A DNA stretch of 64,000 bases from Zantedeschia hybrid cultivar (lineage: Eukaryota; Streptophyta; Magnoliopsida; Alismatales; Araceae). The first letter of the stretch is position 1; each line of letters begins with the position of its first letter. This document shows, one piece after another, positions 24,601 to 33,700 of the stretch. The stretch lies in contig JARZZO010000016.1 of the NCBI GenBank assembly GCA_030544215.1, forward strand, positions 31,828,001 through 31,892,000, given 5' to 3'. The translations under genes were made by a program, and so were the position numbers. Under the pieces are notes generated by a model. The model did no database searches, was not told the DNA's origin, and saw only the letters and a list, made by a program, of their open reading frames with translations.

Positions 24601-27600
24601 CATGCAGAAGACCAGTTTGAGATTCTTGATATGATCATTTGCTTGAAGCCTCTAATAGTTAATCCAGACACTTGCATCCTTATACTTGCGCATTTCAAAA
24701 TTCGAGGACGAATTTTCTCCAACTAGGGGAGACTGATGCAGGAGCGGGTATATGGACAGCGCAGATCTAGCGTTTATCGGGCTTGGAGCCATCTCCTTTG
24801 GCTTGGAAATGATGCATGGCCTATTTGAGGCCTAGAGACGCTTATTTGCTTTTATTAGGTCCATTTACGGCCCACTACGTACTTTTCTAATTTTTAGGAC
24901 TTTTTAGGTGCGATTTTAGCACTAATTAGGGGTTAATGGATAGAGACAGTGGAAGGATAAGAATGGAAGCTCTAGAGTCAAGTTAGGAGTTACAAATCGA
25001 GTCTTTATATATGTACCATCTATTTCCAAAAAGGAATAGAGAAGATTTGTTGAAGAAAAAAATACCGGATTCGGTTATCTGCGAGAGAGAGCATCAACCC
25101 CCATCTTCCTTGGTGCGACACTAAGGAATCTGTCCCTGGTGCGACGCCGGGGAATTCCCTATCCTCTGGTGCGAGGCCAAGGATCCATCTCCCATTCCCC
25201 CCTCTTTCCCTTTGTCCCGCATCAGCAATGAGCTCCTTCTACTAGAGCATTGCTTGAGGAGGAGCTTGGGATGGAACTCTCTTTAATCTAGTGACATGTG
25301 CACAGCGCCAGTTGTTTCCTTATGTTTACATTTAATAAGTGTTATGCTTACATGTTAACACAGTATACACTGAACTCATATACTTTCCCATGTAGTTTTT
25401 GAAAATCTTCTACAAATTATACCACAAGACCATTATGGAATGAATTTTTCCATCACATACGAACATTCTTAGTGCTCAACCCCCAGGAAAAACACAGATA
25501 AGAATTTCAAATGCCGCTCATGCAGGAAGCAGTACACTCTACCCAAATTCTAGAGAATACAGGGGCAGACCAAAATGGGGGCTAGAGGGCCCGGCAACAC
25601 ATAAATCCTTGCAAATCCTTGTAGAGTGATGTATCTTATATTTATATAGAAGCTCCTGTATATGCAACTCTAAAAACTTGTCCACAACAGGAAAAAGTTA
25701 TTGAATTTGGCCCCTCAGACAAAACTTATGGGTCTGCCATTGAGAGAATAGAAGCCCTCAACAATGCACTAAAAAGGAAGATAATTTGATTTTTTTTTTT
25801 TACCAAATGCTATACAATTCCAAATGGGAAGTGGGATGTATTGGAAGAGAGAATAACTTTTTGATTGAAAATGGAAACTGAAATTTTGAGAATTATTGAA
25901 TCACAAAATAATAGATTTGCATTAACCATGGCACCCTAACCCAAGATGAAAATAAGTGCCAGAATGAGTTCCAAACTGTCCACCATGCACAAAGTGGAAT
26001 TTCAATAAAATCCCTGTCATATAAACCCATCATCTCAAAGATCAATCAACTTTTGGCAAAATATATTTGCCCTATCCTAGAGAACTATTAAGCTGCAGTT
26101 CAATAGTAAAAATACTACAAGACCACAAGGAAAGAGAAAGAACCTTAAAGGATAATCAATACCCTAAAAATCATGATACGAGGTAATAATTTTAGTGGTC
26201 GCAAATCTCACTTGCCTTTCACAAGTAATAAATTTCAATTAGTGAAAAGAAAACATAAGGATGTGTAGGCGTATGCTCCTATTAAGAACTACCTTTGCAT
26301 AAATCATCACATGTACGACTAGGCGTTAGGGAATCCCCAATTATTCAACTGACTATTAGCTTATCAGCGGGTTATTGGACAGCTTTTCCAAGCCAATGCT
26401 TATCAGTTTTGGAAGGGGCTACAAAAGCTAAACCACTATCTATATCAAACCCAAAATCTCACCTACCTATCTGATATATATTTAGCCACTATGCATATCA
26501 AACTCAATATCTGATATACCTATCTGATATACATTCAAGTCATACGATAGTTGGACTATGTGTTAATATATTCTTATGCCCTAACTACTAGTCTACTTGC
26601 TTGTCTCTACCTCTCTCTCTGCTCTAGTCCCCCACTCACCAACTCCGAGGACTGCCACTGACAGGGACCCCCCACTGTCCACTGCACTCCTCTTCCAAAG
26701 ACTGCTGTCGGTCAAGAGCAACCAAGATAGCCCACTAGCAAAGACTAATTGTGCCCCCTCCCCCAGTTTCTTATTTCCACACTATCTGAGGCAGCCTCTC
26801 TCAGACAGCGGTCTCTGAGTGCCAATAGCGCTGCCATGATTGCTGCCCTGTTTCGGGAGGGCCACACTCCACTGCTGCTTGCCGTTCGCTTCCCAATAAA
26901 AATCTGGAACCTTATCTTATACCATTATTACTTATAGATAAGGTTACAGATTCACATAGGACAGCTTCTTACCTGATTCTGATATCGACAGGGTAAGAAT
27001 CGTGCCATTTCTTGCCATGTTTGAATATGGATCTATCCGTGATCTGTGCCAAATCCGGCCATTTGCATCCGTACAAGGAAATTCCTATTGCTAGATATAT
27101 TGGCTAGTCAAACTAAATCGAGCAACAAGTTAAAATTTTAAAAACTAAAAAACACCTTGACTGTTATTGCCCAACAACCCACCATCTTGTGATAAGCTAA
27201 ACAGTTAGTGACATTGGTTGGATGTAACTCTAGTTGAAAATTATAGAAACAAAAAAAAAAAAGCAATATAAAAGTTCAGACGGGTTGTTGAACAAGGAAA
27301 ACATCTCAAGAGTACGCCTTAGTAAGGAACAGGGAGGACTGGGTCAAAGACCCCCCTCTGGAGCTTCAAAAAGCATTACCAGTAGCATAGGCCCGGAAGT
27401 GAGAGGTGTCAGGAGATATTCTAGGACGAACGATAACTATAGGCACGAATACCATTTATGCATAGAAATCACTAGAAAACCACCAGAGAGGTACAAGATA
27501 TCTATATCTTTTTGGTTTGGAGGGCATTCTGGATGAGGTGGAAGATTCCTTTAAGATGGCCAAAATCGTAGAGAAAAGAAAGTCACTACGAAATATATTT

Positions 27601-30154
27601 GTCTGGAGGAACTGGTAACAGGCATAAAGACCACTACATCATATATACCCGAGGCTATTTAGAATCAAACAAAGTAGTAAGCGTGTAATTAAGCACTTGC
27701 AAAGCAGGGATAATAACAGTATAGATAGTCATGTGCAATTTGCAAAGCAGGGATAACAACAATGTAGATACCCATGTGCAATGGAAACAGGACAGGACAT
27801 AAAGAAATTCCCTTGACAAACCAAAGTTTCTCTGTACACACAGATCTTGCTCTATGTTGGTTGTTCAAATGCACAAGGACTTGAAGCTGAAAAAATACTG
27901 AATCACTAATTCAAAAAACAAGAAAAAGAGAAACAGCTTGAAACAAGGAAATTCATAAAAACATAAAAAACAGATGCATGGTGCATAATCATTTTTTAAA
28001 AAAAAACTCTGAAAATCAAGCAAGAAAAGCTCGGGATTGGTTCCCAGATCAGTAGCCCAAAATATATCTGGATCAGCCAATTCCAATCAGAGTTGGACCG
28101 GTGCAGACCAATCCTAGACCAATCCTGCTGCCTTTTTTCCTGTACAAACCTAGCCAAAGAATCCTGGCAAAAGGATCATAAAGGCAGGTCAGGACATTGT
28201 TGGTAGTGTCAGCCATATCAGGCCAGTATCAGCCGATACATACCGGCATCAGTTAGTAGCGATACCGATATGAAGGTGAAACTGATACAGGCCGAAACTG
28301 GCTGGTACTGGGCCAATGCAGTCAGTACCACTAAAATGAACCGATACTAGTATATATCGGCACTGGTACTGATGTATAACAAGACCATTACCGAGACTTC
28401 CATCCCCAGGTCACAATAGGGTAGGCCTGCCAAATGCTGACACCGCTAGGACAATCCATGCTGAGTTTTGAAAGCTCACTAAAATTAAATAGACAATTGT
28501 ATTCTGGAGATATTTAGGCACACTAAACCGAATGAGAGGATACATTAAGTCTTCTTCATCTCAATGCATTAAAAGAACTAGTCAATAACAAGCAATCCTT
28601 CAATAAGTAAGAAAATATCCTTCTGTAAACATAGTGTTTCAAATTGCACACCAAATAGAAATAGAGAGCAAACTCCTTCCATGAGTTGAGCCTTAAATAT
28701 GCAAAGAATAAAAAACCACAAATACCAATGTTAGAATACATACAGCATGAAGATAATCATAATGCTTACAACTTTCAAAAATGCATAATTTTTAGAACAA
28801 TTATAAAATTAAAAAGGAAATGATATTGAGATGGCAATCCTAAGCCAAAATAGGTCAAGCTTTAGAAGTAATTTGATACTAAAAGTATGCAGCTGTGTTA
28901 CATGGCCTACCAAAGTTTTAGGCATTGGGGGAGTCACTGGTATTAATTGCCGAGACTGTTTGATAGCCAGTTCTTCAAGCTTTTGATTGTCAGAGGATAA
29001 CTGCAACAAGGGAAGGAATTAAAATAAAAACAGTGAGAAAGAGGAATACCAAGCTACAGAACCCCATGAAAAGTAAAGACAATATCTTTGTTTTAAGAAA
29101 CCTGGGGAGCAGCACGAGCTCGTGATGGAGTTTGAGCTAATGTCTCGGCCATATTTAAGCCAGTCATTGTGCTTGAGACAGCTGAAGCAGTGCTGGTAGG
29201 AGCAGCTTGTTGCACAGGAGAGAACGGTGGTCCATTACCTCCAACGATGGAAGGTACTTCAGCCAATGCAGAGGTCCAACCATCACCTCCAATTAGGGCT
29301 GATGAGCCCAAGGGAAGGCTCTGAATTGCACTGCTAAGGCCAGGAGAGGCAACCCTGCCTATCTCAAGAGGTCCTTGCTTATCTTCAGCACCAAGAGATG
29401 GAAATTCTCTATCAAATGATGCTTTGCTGATAGTGTTTGCAATGCTCCCACCAGAAAGAAAATTAGCTGTGTCGTTCCCTGTTCTTTTAGTCCATGAATT
29501 GCTTCGCCTTCCGGAGATCATGGACTGGGACCTTCTCAGTGTATCCTTTTCATTCCTACTTGACATAAAAGAATCAGGAAATTCATGAAACCCATTCTCC
29601 AAATTGATTGGTTTGTCTCTGTCACGAAAATCAGCGTCTTTTTCTCTGTCCCTATCCCTATTGTTCCTACTAAAACTACTGTAAGGCCGTGAATGCAATG
29701 AGTTATCTTTGTCATGATTTAGTGAGCCATTAGTACTTGAACTCCTGCGGTAAGAACGTTGACTATCAAGTTCACATGCATTCACTGGCAGTCTGCTCCT
29801 TGACAAAATCCCAGCTGCATGATCCTCTATGACAAAAAGCAAAGGAGAGGGGAAATCAAGGAACATCAGAGATAAGAATTTCTAGTTCTTAAAGAAAAAG
29901 ATGACTGGAAATGGAACGGTGGGTTATGATCTCAATCCTAATTAATTGGGATATTGTGGAAGATGATAACGATTAGAGAACAAATGTCATGGAGCAAAAA
30001 AGATACCTGAATGCGAGGATGACCCAGCAATGTGATTAGAGCTACCACCGCCACCAATGACTGTAGTCGTTGTCTTTAGCCACTCGGGAACAAATGTTGG
30101 TTCATTTTTCTTCCTTTGGCCAGACAATGCCGACAGTTTTTCACCTCTTTCCAT
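4699..30154 (-). CDS. Vasculin-like (GPBP1-family) protein, five-exon plant gene
   Basis: The coding exons are complement(30154-30007, 29826-29102, 29000-28911, 5737-4994, 4830-4699). They total 1839 nt, exactly 613 codons including TGA, and every junction is GT..AG. The start ATG at 30154 follows an in-frame TGA. The 612-residue product is hydrophilic, Ser-rich and probably disordered. Vasculin-type landmarks occur in the family order: FVPEWLK at 21-27, an Arg/Asp-rich stretch at about 103-121, EFPSLG at 190-195, GWTSALAEVP at 232-241, RSEFFNSLRKK at about 443-453, LLRLFGW plus an acidic LTAEEIDAF segment at 542-566, and an SSSSDS acidic tail. Animal vasculin binds GC-rich promoters. The plant homologues are poorly characterised, so a nuclear transcription role is an inference. 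I see no signal peptide or membrane segment. The oddity is intron 3, at about 23.2 kb. Confidence 0.88.
4994..5737 (-). CDS. Exon 4 of the vasculin-like gene
   Basis: The acceptor TTTCTTTCAG|GTTCTC (exon from 5737) and the donor GAG|GTAACC (exon to 4994) are both phase 0. The exon encodes residues 322-569. It has a long Ser/Pro/Asn-rich stretch, then RSEFFNSLRKK, then LLRLFGWKENAGEEE and LTAEEIDAFIEE. These last motifs parallel the conserved C-terminal region of vasculin. Joining to exon 3 keeps the frame. Confidence 0.9.
7799..8454 (-). mobile_element. RTE-clade LINE, 3' part
   Basis: On the minus strand, interrupted frames show the RTE C-terminal signatures in order: SNFRYLGSIIQ, then an LKGKF-type segment, then LRWFG, a GxGRP-like stretch, and a terminal HVANPT with stop followed by WDKAL-like sequence. 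The plus-strand text GTGGGGTTGGCTACATGAAT is the hallmark 3' end of plant RTE elements, and the CAACAATAAT run near 7805 is the simple 3' tail. It is heavily decayed. Its upstream continuation is at 10187-10435. Confidence 0.75.
8455..10186 (-). mobile_element. L1-type LINE relic inserted in the RTE element
   Basis: Minus-strand frames contain VWKGVLEGADIIKAD and STFFWLDKW (about 9960-10050), TPLAAKFSSLFAIAF (about 9330-9380), and a zinc-binding CCLCVEEDKSLGHILL stretch (about 8900-8960). This is the order found downstream of the reverse transcriptase in plant L1 LINEs (zf-RVT region). Stops and shifts are frequent. The 3' end near 8460-8500 resembles the 3' ends of the two other L1 copies, with GGTA..AT followed by an AT-rich tail. 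Confidence 0.65.
9388..9911 (+). mobile_element. Probable solo LTR related to the element at 21723, inside the L1 relic
   Basis: The block separates two collinear L1 segments. It ends CCCCATCA. Its right part resembles the U5 side of the LTR at 21723-22212: a TATATATGTA tract, CTCTCTGCGA, repeated GTGCAACGTCGG or GTGCGACACCGG motifs, then CCAACCCCC. A 29-bp unit (GCCAGTGCAACGTCGGAGGC...) is tandemly duplicated at about 9800-9858. A CTAA and TA microsatellite sits at 9629-9680. The left border is a guess (TGTCTTCG) and no good target duplication is visible. Confidence 0.45.
10187..10435 (-). mobile_element. RTE-clade LINE, reverse-transcriptase core fragment
   Basis: The minus strand reads CMLFVDDVILIDENAKGLND, the RTE reverse-transcriptase FADD-type box and the following segment. 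A frameshift, then KWRDALQSKGF and TKSEHM*CNF, come next. This joins logically to 8454, because the missing middle is occupied by an L1-type LINE. Everything is a pseudogene. Confidence 0.75.
11273..11885 (-). mobile_element. L1-type LINE 3' fragment with zinc-binding region
   Basis: The minus strand encodes CEEVEENIDHLFLRCDF and VWALIFSKI, then WWLVLHATLWAIGERNKRIF across a one-base shift near 11540. This is the typical zf-RVT and GERN(K/R)R(I/F)F end of plant L1 ORF2. The plus-strand T run at 11273-11281 is the poly(A) tail, preceded on the minus strand by ATGGTACCAT. 5' truncation is usual for LINEs. Confidence 0.75.
11923..12150. repeat. Tandem duplication of a 114-bp unit
   Basis: Two diverged copies (11923-12036 and 12037-12150) begin TGCCAA(G/A)CATTGACACC and run to AGTGTTGGACCA(A/T)A. 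Part of the start (TGCCAAATGCTGACACC) occurs again near 28430 in the same intron. No coding function is seen. Confidence 0.7.
13932..16905 (-). mobile_element. L1-type LINE with recognisable reverse transcriptase, split by a MITE
   Basis: Reading the minus strand from 16905, the frames give EKAPGLDGF, an FYHHYWEIIENAL segment, VLVPKKAEADYRPNSLLNGI and IIIKVLAFKLEMVL. After the MITE come LKLDIEEAYDRLNWEF and LQYTDDTILFF, where the YxDD core is at about 15581-15592. A decayed zinc-binding region follows near 14350-14450. The order matches plant L1 ORF2. Many stops and shifts make it a pseudogene. The T-rich plus-strand tract at 13930-13952 is the poly(A) tail, again next to ATGGTACCAT. Confidence 0.82.
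15925..16461. mobile_element. hAT-like MITE (537 bp) inserted in the LINE reverse transcriptase
   Basis: The terminal inverted repeats begin CTATGTTATCAAAGGC on the left and CTATGTAGTCAGAGGC on the reversed right. The flanks are ATACCAGC and ATACTAAC, an 8-bp target duplication with two differences, as in the hAT superfamily. Subterminal GCCTCGCCTCG and AGGCGA motifs recur at both ends. Outside the element, the LINE reading frame continues from one flank to the other. No transposase is encoded. Confidence 0.8.
16906..18900. other. Intron segment of unknown origin, open frames without recognised domains
   Basis: C-rich plus-strand frames at 16908-17369 and 17904-18452 stay open but show no motif I recognise, and codon content is dominated by simple Pro/Ser/Leu bias. 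GAGT(C/T)G- and GTACGAGTCG-like short repeats at 17680-18000 suggest another decayed element. No confident call is possible. Confidence 0.4.
18904..19744. mobile_element. MITE-like element with GCTCGAG-rich inverted ends
   Basis: The left end (GGTTGCAAATGA) and the reversed right end (GGTGCAAATGAGTT) form terminal inverted repeats. Behind each are GCTCGAGTTTGAAC-like motifs in opposite orientation. This GGTGCAAATGAGC terminus is a widespread plant repeat type. The middle (about 19280-19560) is unrelated sequence. The target duplication was not resolved. Confidence 0.45.
21723..22212 (+). repeat. 5' LTR of the non-autonomous element
   Basis: 490 bp, starting TGATGCAGGAGCGGG and ending TTTGTCCCGCATCA. 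Near its end it contains three GTGC(G/A)A(C/G)GCC-type motifs (GTGCGACGCC twice, GTGCAAGGCC once). It is closely similar to the copy at 24734-25224. Confidence 0.92.
22213..22229 (+). other. Primer-binding site of the non-autonomous LTR element
   Basis: TTGGTATCAGAGC follows the left LTR after a few bases. It complements the 3' end of plant initiator tRNA-Met, the usual primer for many gypsy and copia elements. Confidence 0.85.
22401..22751 (+). repeat. Tandem duplication (about 174-bp unit) in the LTR-element leader
   Basis: Copies at 22401-22574 and 22575-22751 both start CCACAGTCGCCTCTCTCTC and run through GGGAGAGCACCGGCAAC to TAGATCAGCCCCC. They are nearly identical. GC-rich low-complexity sequence follows. 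Confidence 0.85.
23092..23200 (+). repeat. Short tandem array of CCGGTTGATCC-type units
   Basis: Roughly four degenerate repeats of a 24-28 base unit, built from GGTCCGGTCCGAACC and GGTTGATCC, lie in the leader of the non-autonomous LTR element. Confidence 0.75.
23800..24726 (+). pseudogene. Unrecognised 308-codon ORF of the non-autonomous LTR element, one in-frame stop
   Basis: One frame runs from ATG at 23800 to TAG at 24726, broken only by TGA at codon 176 (24325-24327). I do not recognise the family. Three copies of a motif of the form (D/N)HxLFxxxxLxxIxDDxFxVD begin near residues 148, 177 and 210. The N-terminal part contains aromatic-rich segments (VQFFYPLKSK, GKEWMDD). No reverse transcriptase, protease, integrase or CCHC motif is present. 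Its position before the purine tract and right LTR suggests it is the only protein the element carries. It might be a divergent gag-like protein or a captured host fragment. Whether the TGA is a recent mutation cannot be told from one copy. Confidence 0.6.
24734..25224 (+). repeat. 3' LTR of the non-autonomous element
   Basis: 491 bp, same ends as the left copy with a modest number of substitutions (for example GGGTCCATGG versus GGGTATATGG). The mismatch level suggests the insertion is not very recent. The true divergence needs an alignment. Confidence 0.92.
27698..27783. repeat. Tandem duplication of a 43-bp unit
   Basis: Two copies start TGCAAAGCAGGGATAA(T/C)AAC and end ATGTGCAAT. They lie in intron 3 and no function is apparent. 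Confidence 0.7.
28185..28390. repeat. CCGATA-rich degenerate repeat
   Basis: Many short copies of GATAC, CCGATAC and its complement (for example CAGCCGATACATACCGGC and TATATCGGCACTGG) in both orientations. This is a common style of plant MITE-like sequence. Borders are not defined. Confidence 0.45.
28911..29000 (-). CDS. Exon 3 (90 bp) of the vasculin-like gene
   Basis: This small phase-0 exon encodes residues 292-321. It includes KLEELAIKQSRQLIP and MPKTL, a Gln/Lys/Leu-rich, coiled-coil-like segment. The acceptor is TTGCAG at 29003-29001 and the donor is TTTG|GTAGGC at 28911/28910. The donor opens the 23.2-kb intron. Confidence 0.88.
29102..29826 (-). CDS. Exon 2 of the vasculin-like gene
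   Basis: The acceptor is a pyrimidine-rich tract ending CATAG at 29827. The first two bases (AG) complete the split Glu codon 50. The exon encodes residues 50-291, including the Arg/Asp-rich segment, the EKDTLRRSQSM motif, EFPSLG and GWTSALAEVP. The donor is CCCAG|GTTTCT at 29102/29101, phase 0. Confidence 0.9.
30007..30154 (-). CDS. Exon 1 (coding part) of the vasculin-like gene
   Basis: Encodes residues 1-49 plus one base of codon 50. It begins MERGEKLSALSGQ and contains the FVPEWLK landmark. The donor TCAG|GTATCT is at 30007/30006. An in-frame TGA lies just upstream of the ATG, so an earlier in-frame start in the same exon is excluded. Confidence 0.88.
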
Positions 30155-31256
30155 CACAATTAAGGATCATGATCCAAAAAAGGGTAAGCTTCTCTCTCCA
30201 ATCAAACATACGCTCTATACTCTCTCCATGAAGCTAAGATCAACCAAAAAAAGAACAAGCAAAACCCCACCCTGCAGAGGTGTAGAATGCCGGGAGCCAC
30301 GAGCCCAGCCTAGAAGCAAGCAAGGAAACCAAGAACCCACACAAGCACCAATGAAGTCGCCCCGTCTAGTAAATCACAGACAATTATAATTCTGTACAGA
30401 ACATCAAAAGCCAGAAAACGCCCAAATGCTGAACATCCTTCAGAGACAAATACCCTATGAAGCTATCTCTACGATATTCCAGAACCAGGAGGATCACTAT
30501 CCCTCCATCCCTGCCAGAAACCACCCTCAGACAATCCTCATATCCATCCAAACAGCGAATGCCCGTGCTGCGGTGAGGGGAGAGGCCCCCTAAAAAGTAG
30601 AAAACAAAGCAATATGGCAAGCCTAAAACCACTTCCAACACAGCTGAAGAACGATGCCGGCAGGAGTTGTGATAGAGAACGCGATCGCCAGTAGTGACCA
30701 AGCCCGAAGGCACGCAAAGAAGGGGGCCGAAACAACAGCTCCTCTACCTCCTCCTGGGGGAAAAAAACTACTCCTCCTCCCTATCAGAAATCCACACAGC
30801 AAACACAACCAACACAAGTCTTCTTCTTCTTCTTCTTCTTCCTCCTCCTCCTCTCAGAAATCCCAAACTCCGGACCCAAAAGTGGCAACAACGGCCAACT
30901 GCGCCCCCTCCCCTGGGGGCGCACCACGAAGCAGGAATAAGACCAGCCCGCTTCCGTGCCCTAACTAAAACCCCCGGCGTTCCGCACGCTAATCGCGCGA
31001 CCCCACCACACTTGCCGCCGCAGCGCAGTTGGTTCGCCAAGCACGCAAGGAGAACAATGGAAAGAGCAAGAGGCAACCAGAGAGAAGAATCACCACACAC
31101 CGAAGAACACCAACGCTACTCGTGGTCCGACCCCTCTGCAGGCCTCTTCTTCGCCCCGTCGTCGTCCTCCGGCGGGGCAGGGCGGAGAGGCGCTCCAATG
31201 GCAGAGGGCGGCGGGGAGGAGCGGTGGAGGGGGGTTGAGGGTTTCCTTCTTGCTCT

Positions 31257-31312
<56 letters not shown>

Positions 31313-31320
31313 CTATCTGG
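30155..31320 (-). promoter_or_regulatory. Probable 5' UTR and promoter region of the vasculin-like gene
   Basis: Directly upstream of the start codon, base composition rises sharply, with a CpG-rich stretch from about 30500 to 31250. A compound tract at 31259-31312 follows, which on the gene strand reads (TA)n then (GA)n. GA/CT tracts and TATA-like runs are common near plant transcription starts. Open frames here on either strand look like composition artefacts. The start site and any 5' UTR intron cannot be fixed. Confidence 0.5.
31259..31312. repeat. Compound (CT)n(TA)n microsatellite near the gene 5' end
   Basis: About 15 CT units followed by about 10 TA units, at the upstream edge of the GC-rich 5' region. 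Confidence 0.95.
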
Positions 31321-32184
31321 GATTCTGCCGCTCTCGCTCGCTGCGCTGCCGCCCGCGCTTTATATATTTTTCTCTCTCGCGATTGCGCTTCTTCTCGGTT
31401 TTGTTTTCCTTTTTTTCTTTTCTTTTCTTTTTTTCTTGTTGAGGGATGCCGTGGGAAGGGTTTAGGTTTAAAATCTGCAAGGGAGGAGAGGGCCAGAAGA
31501 GGAGACTGCAGGAGTGGTTGGGTGGGCGCTTCAGACTTCAGACTTCAGGGGGGGTGTTGCGCTGCGCGCTTGCGTGGTGGGCGAGGAGGAGGAGCAGGAG
31601 GAGGGGTTTGGGCCTGCAGGTGGGGTGGGGAAGGAGGGCGAAGGTCCGGCAGGGAATTTTCCCTTGTCTGTTTTTATATGGGGATTTTTTGGTACCCCCT
31701 TTTGTTTGCCCTTTCCTGAGGAGGGAGGGAGAAGAAGATGGGGGACGCGGACATTGGTCGCTCTCCCTCTCTCTCTCGCTTTCTCTTTTTTGCCTCTTTT
31801 TGTGGTAGGGTTGGATTTGGGAGACCACGAGGGGTAGTTATTATCTTGGAGTGATGCTCGGGTATCCATTAAGATTTTTTCTTTTTCATTTACGAGGGCT
31901 CGATTTTGATCTTTTAAAAATTTCTCAGTCATTGGATCGAATATTAGATTGTACAGTCATGCAGGACATGTGGAGGCTAAATTAAAAATAAATTCAAAAA
32001 AATATATTTTTACCTACTATAATGCCCTCATTGTACTAGAGGGAGCATTGGAGTAAGCATTACTCATTGTCTTGTATTCTCTCTCCCCTCTCTCTAAGAT
32101 TTATGTTTTTACATTCGGTTAATTTTATAATATTTTATAATTTTTTAAAATGTGGAGGGCGGTTGTTTATTTTATCTCTTGATT

Positions 32185-32187
<3 letters not shown>

Positions 32188-32244
<57 letters not shown>
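32188..32244. repeat. (CT)n microsatellite
   Basis: A pure CT run of nearly 60 bases in intergenic DNA. Confidence 0.95.
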
Positions 32245-32246
<2 letters not shown>

Positions 32247-33633
32247 ATGTTCGATCTTTTGAGGCCCACTTTCATATTTGATTAATTTAAAACATCTTTT
32301 GTTATTTGACGAAGTATGTTTTAAGTGTGAGTTGAGTTTGGTGGAGGGTAGTTGTTATCTTTTTATTCACTCTGGCAACTTTTTCTCACTTTTAAAAGTT
32401 CATGTTTCTTATTTTGATTCATTTATGACAATTTTATTTTTGTAACAAATATTTTAAAAATTGTGGCAGGTTGCATGTGTCACATGTTTGAGGCAGGGCA
32501 ATTATGAATTATTCTCTCTCTCCCCCACGTCTCTCTCTTTGCCCTATCATCAAAATTGATGTTTAAAAAGATATTATGCTTGATTTTAAAAATGTAATCT
32601 CTTGTTATCCTCTTTACATGTATATGCATGCTTGGTGTCCTTGTTCATTAGTGCTCAAATTTACATTTTAATTATATTAAATATCAAGGATATGTTTAAT
32701 GATTCATCAAACAATGAAAATCTCAAAATGAATGATATTATAAATACCTTATTTACTATAGAGATTATCCGATCAACTAATTTCTGTAACTATATGTTAT
32801 AAAGTGCTGATCAAATGTCTTTACTGCAGTGGCTTTTAATTTGGAGGCACGCTTTGATGGCTGGTTACTAGTTAGTAGGATTGCAGCAAAGGAAAGAGGG
32901 TATTACACAATTAATTAATACTTTTAGAAAAATTCAATTATTAAATTCTCTTAAAGGGTATACGTGCAAATTGACTCTTACTCTTTTCTAAGGTCCGGAG
33001 CACCCCTTGCCCGGGAGGAGAGGGGCAGATCAGATCACATCCCATGAAATCTCACGAATGTTTTGCCCATAAGGGAAATGTGGAGAGGCTTTCCATTTCT
33101 GTGTTGCGGGACACAGTGGGGACGGCGGATGATTCCAATCGGGGCCCTGGTTCCACCCAATCTGACCGCCGCGTGGGTTCCGGCGGACCCCATCGGAATA
33201 GTCCAGCAGTTGGCAAAGATGAAGGCTTCTATCCAGCCTACCCGACGGGCGGTCGCCCAAACCTTCTCCATCAATTGGCCAAAAGATCTTTATGGACGAT
33301 GGGTGATGTCGGCCCTCCCGTTTGTTGCCAATAGGATAATGAAGGCTCGATTCACGCATGGACTCGCGTCTAATTCTCACCAACATCGAGTGGTCGATTT
33401 GATGGTGATAATTTGTAGTAGGCTCGCATAAGACAGTTACAGTAGATGTCTATCTTAAATAGACAGGAGGCATTTGGATTAACCTAATCCCAACTTTAAT
33501 TAGAGAACCCAGTAGAAGCGTTTGGATGATGATGCGATGCCATAATAGGAGGGGACTAAGAAGGCGCTTGGATGTGACCAACATTCCTTTTTGTTGTAAA
33601 ATACTTACATACGTACTCTTATGACTAGAGATT

Positions 33634-33635
33634 TT

Positions 33636-33698
<63 letters not shown>
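33634..33698. repeat. (TA)n microsatellite
   Basis: A pure TA run of about 64 bases. Confidence 0.95.

Positions 33699-33700
<2 letters not shown>

Larger units (their letters stand above)
21723..25224 (+). mobile_element. Complete non-autonomous LTR retrotransposon (3.5 kb)
   Basis: LTRs lie at 21723-22212 and 24734-25224, with ends TGATGC...GCATCA. The target duplication is perfect: GCAAT at 21718-21722 and at 25225-25229. A primer-binding site TTGGTATCAGAGC (initiator-Met type) starts at 22217, and a purine tract AGGGGAGAC precedes the right LTR. The 2.5-kb interior has no reverse transcriptase, integrase or RNase H. It carries tandem duplications and one unfamiliar ORF at 23800. Just before the right LTR, another frame reads KFEDEFSPTRGD, resembling the closing residues of gypsy-type polyproteins. 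It is therefore probably a deletion derivative parasitising a gypsy element. Confidence 0.92.
5738..28910 (-). other. Intron 3 of the vasculin-like gene, about 23.2 kb, filled with transposable elements
   Basis: GT at 28910-28909 and AG at 5739-5738 bound the intron in phase 0. It carries LINE relics, a MITE, a GCTCGAG-type element and one full LTR element. Most LINE copies lie in the same orientation as the gene. Stretches with no identifiable content include 5738-7800, 10436-11270, 12151-13930, 16906-18900, 19745-21720 and 25230-28180. Confidence 0.85.

Noticed and set aside
30654..31719. Long overlapping plus-strand frames (up to 341 codons) in the GC-rich block
   Set aside because: They are Ser/Arg/Gly-rich, run through CT and TA microsatellites, and lie opposite the 5' region of the minus-strand gene. 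No domain is visible.
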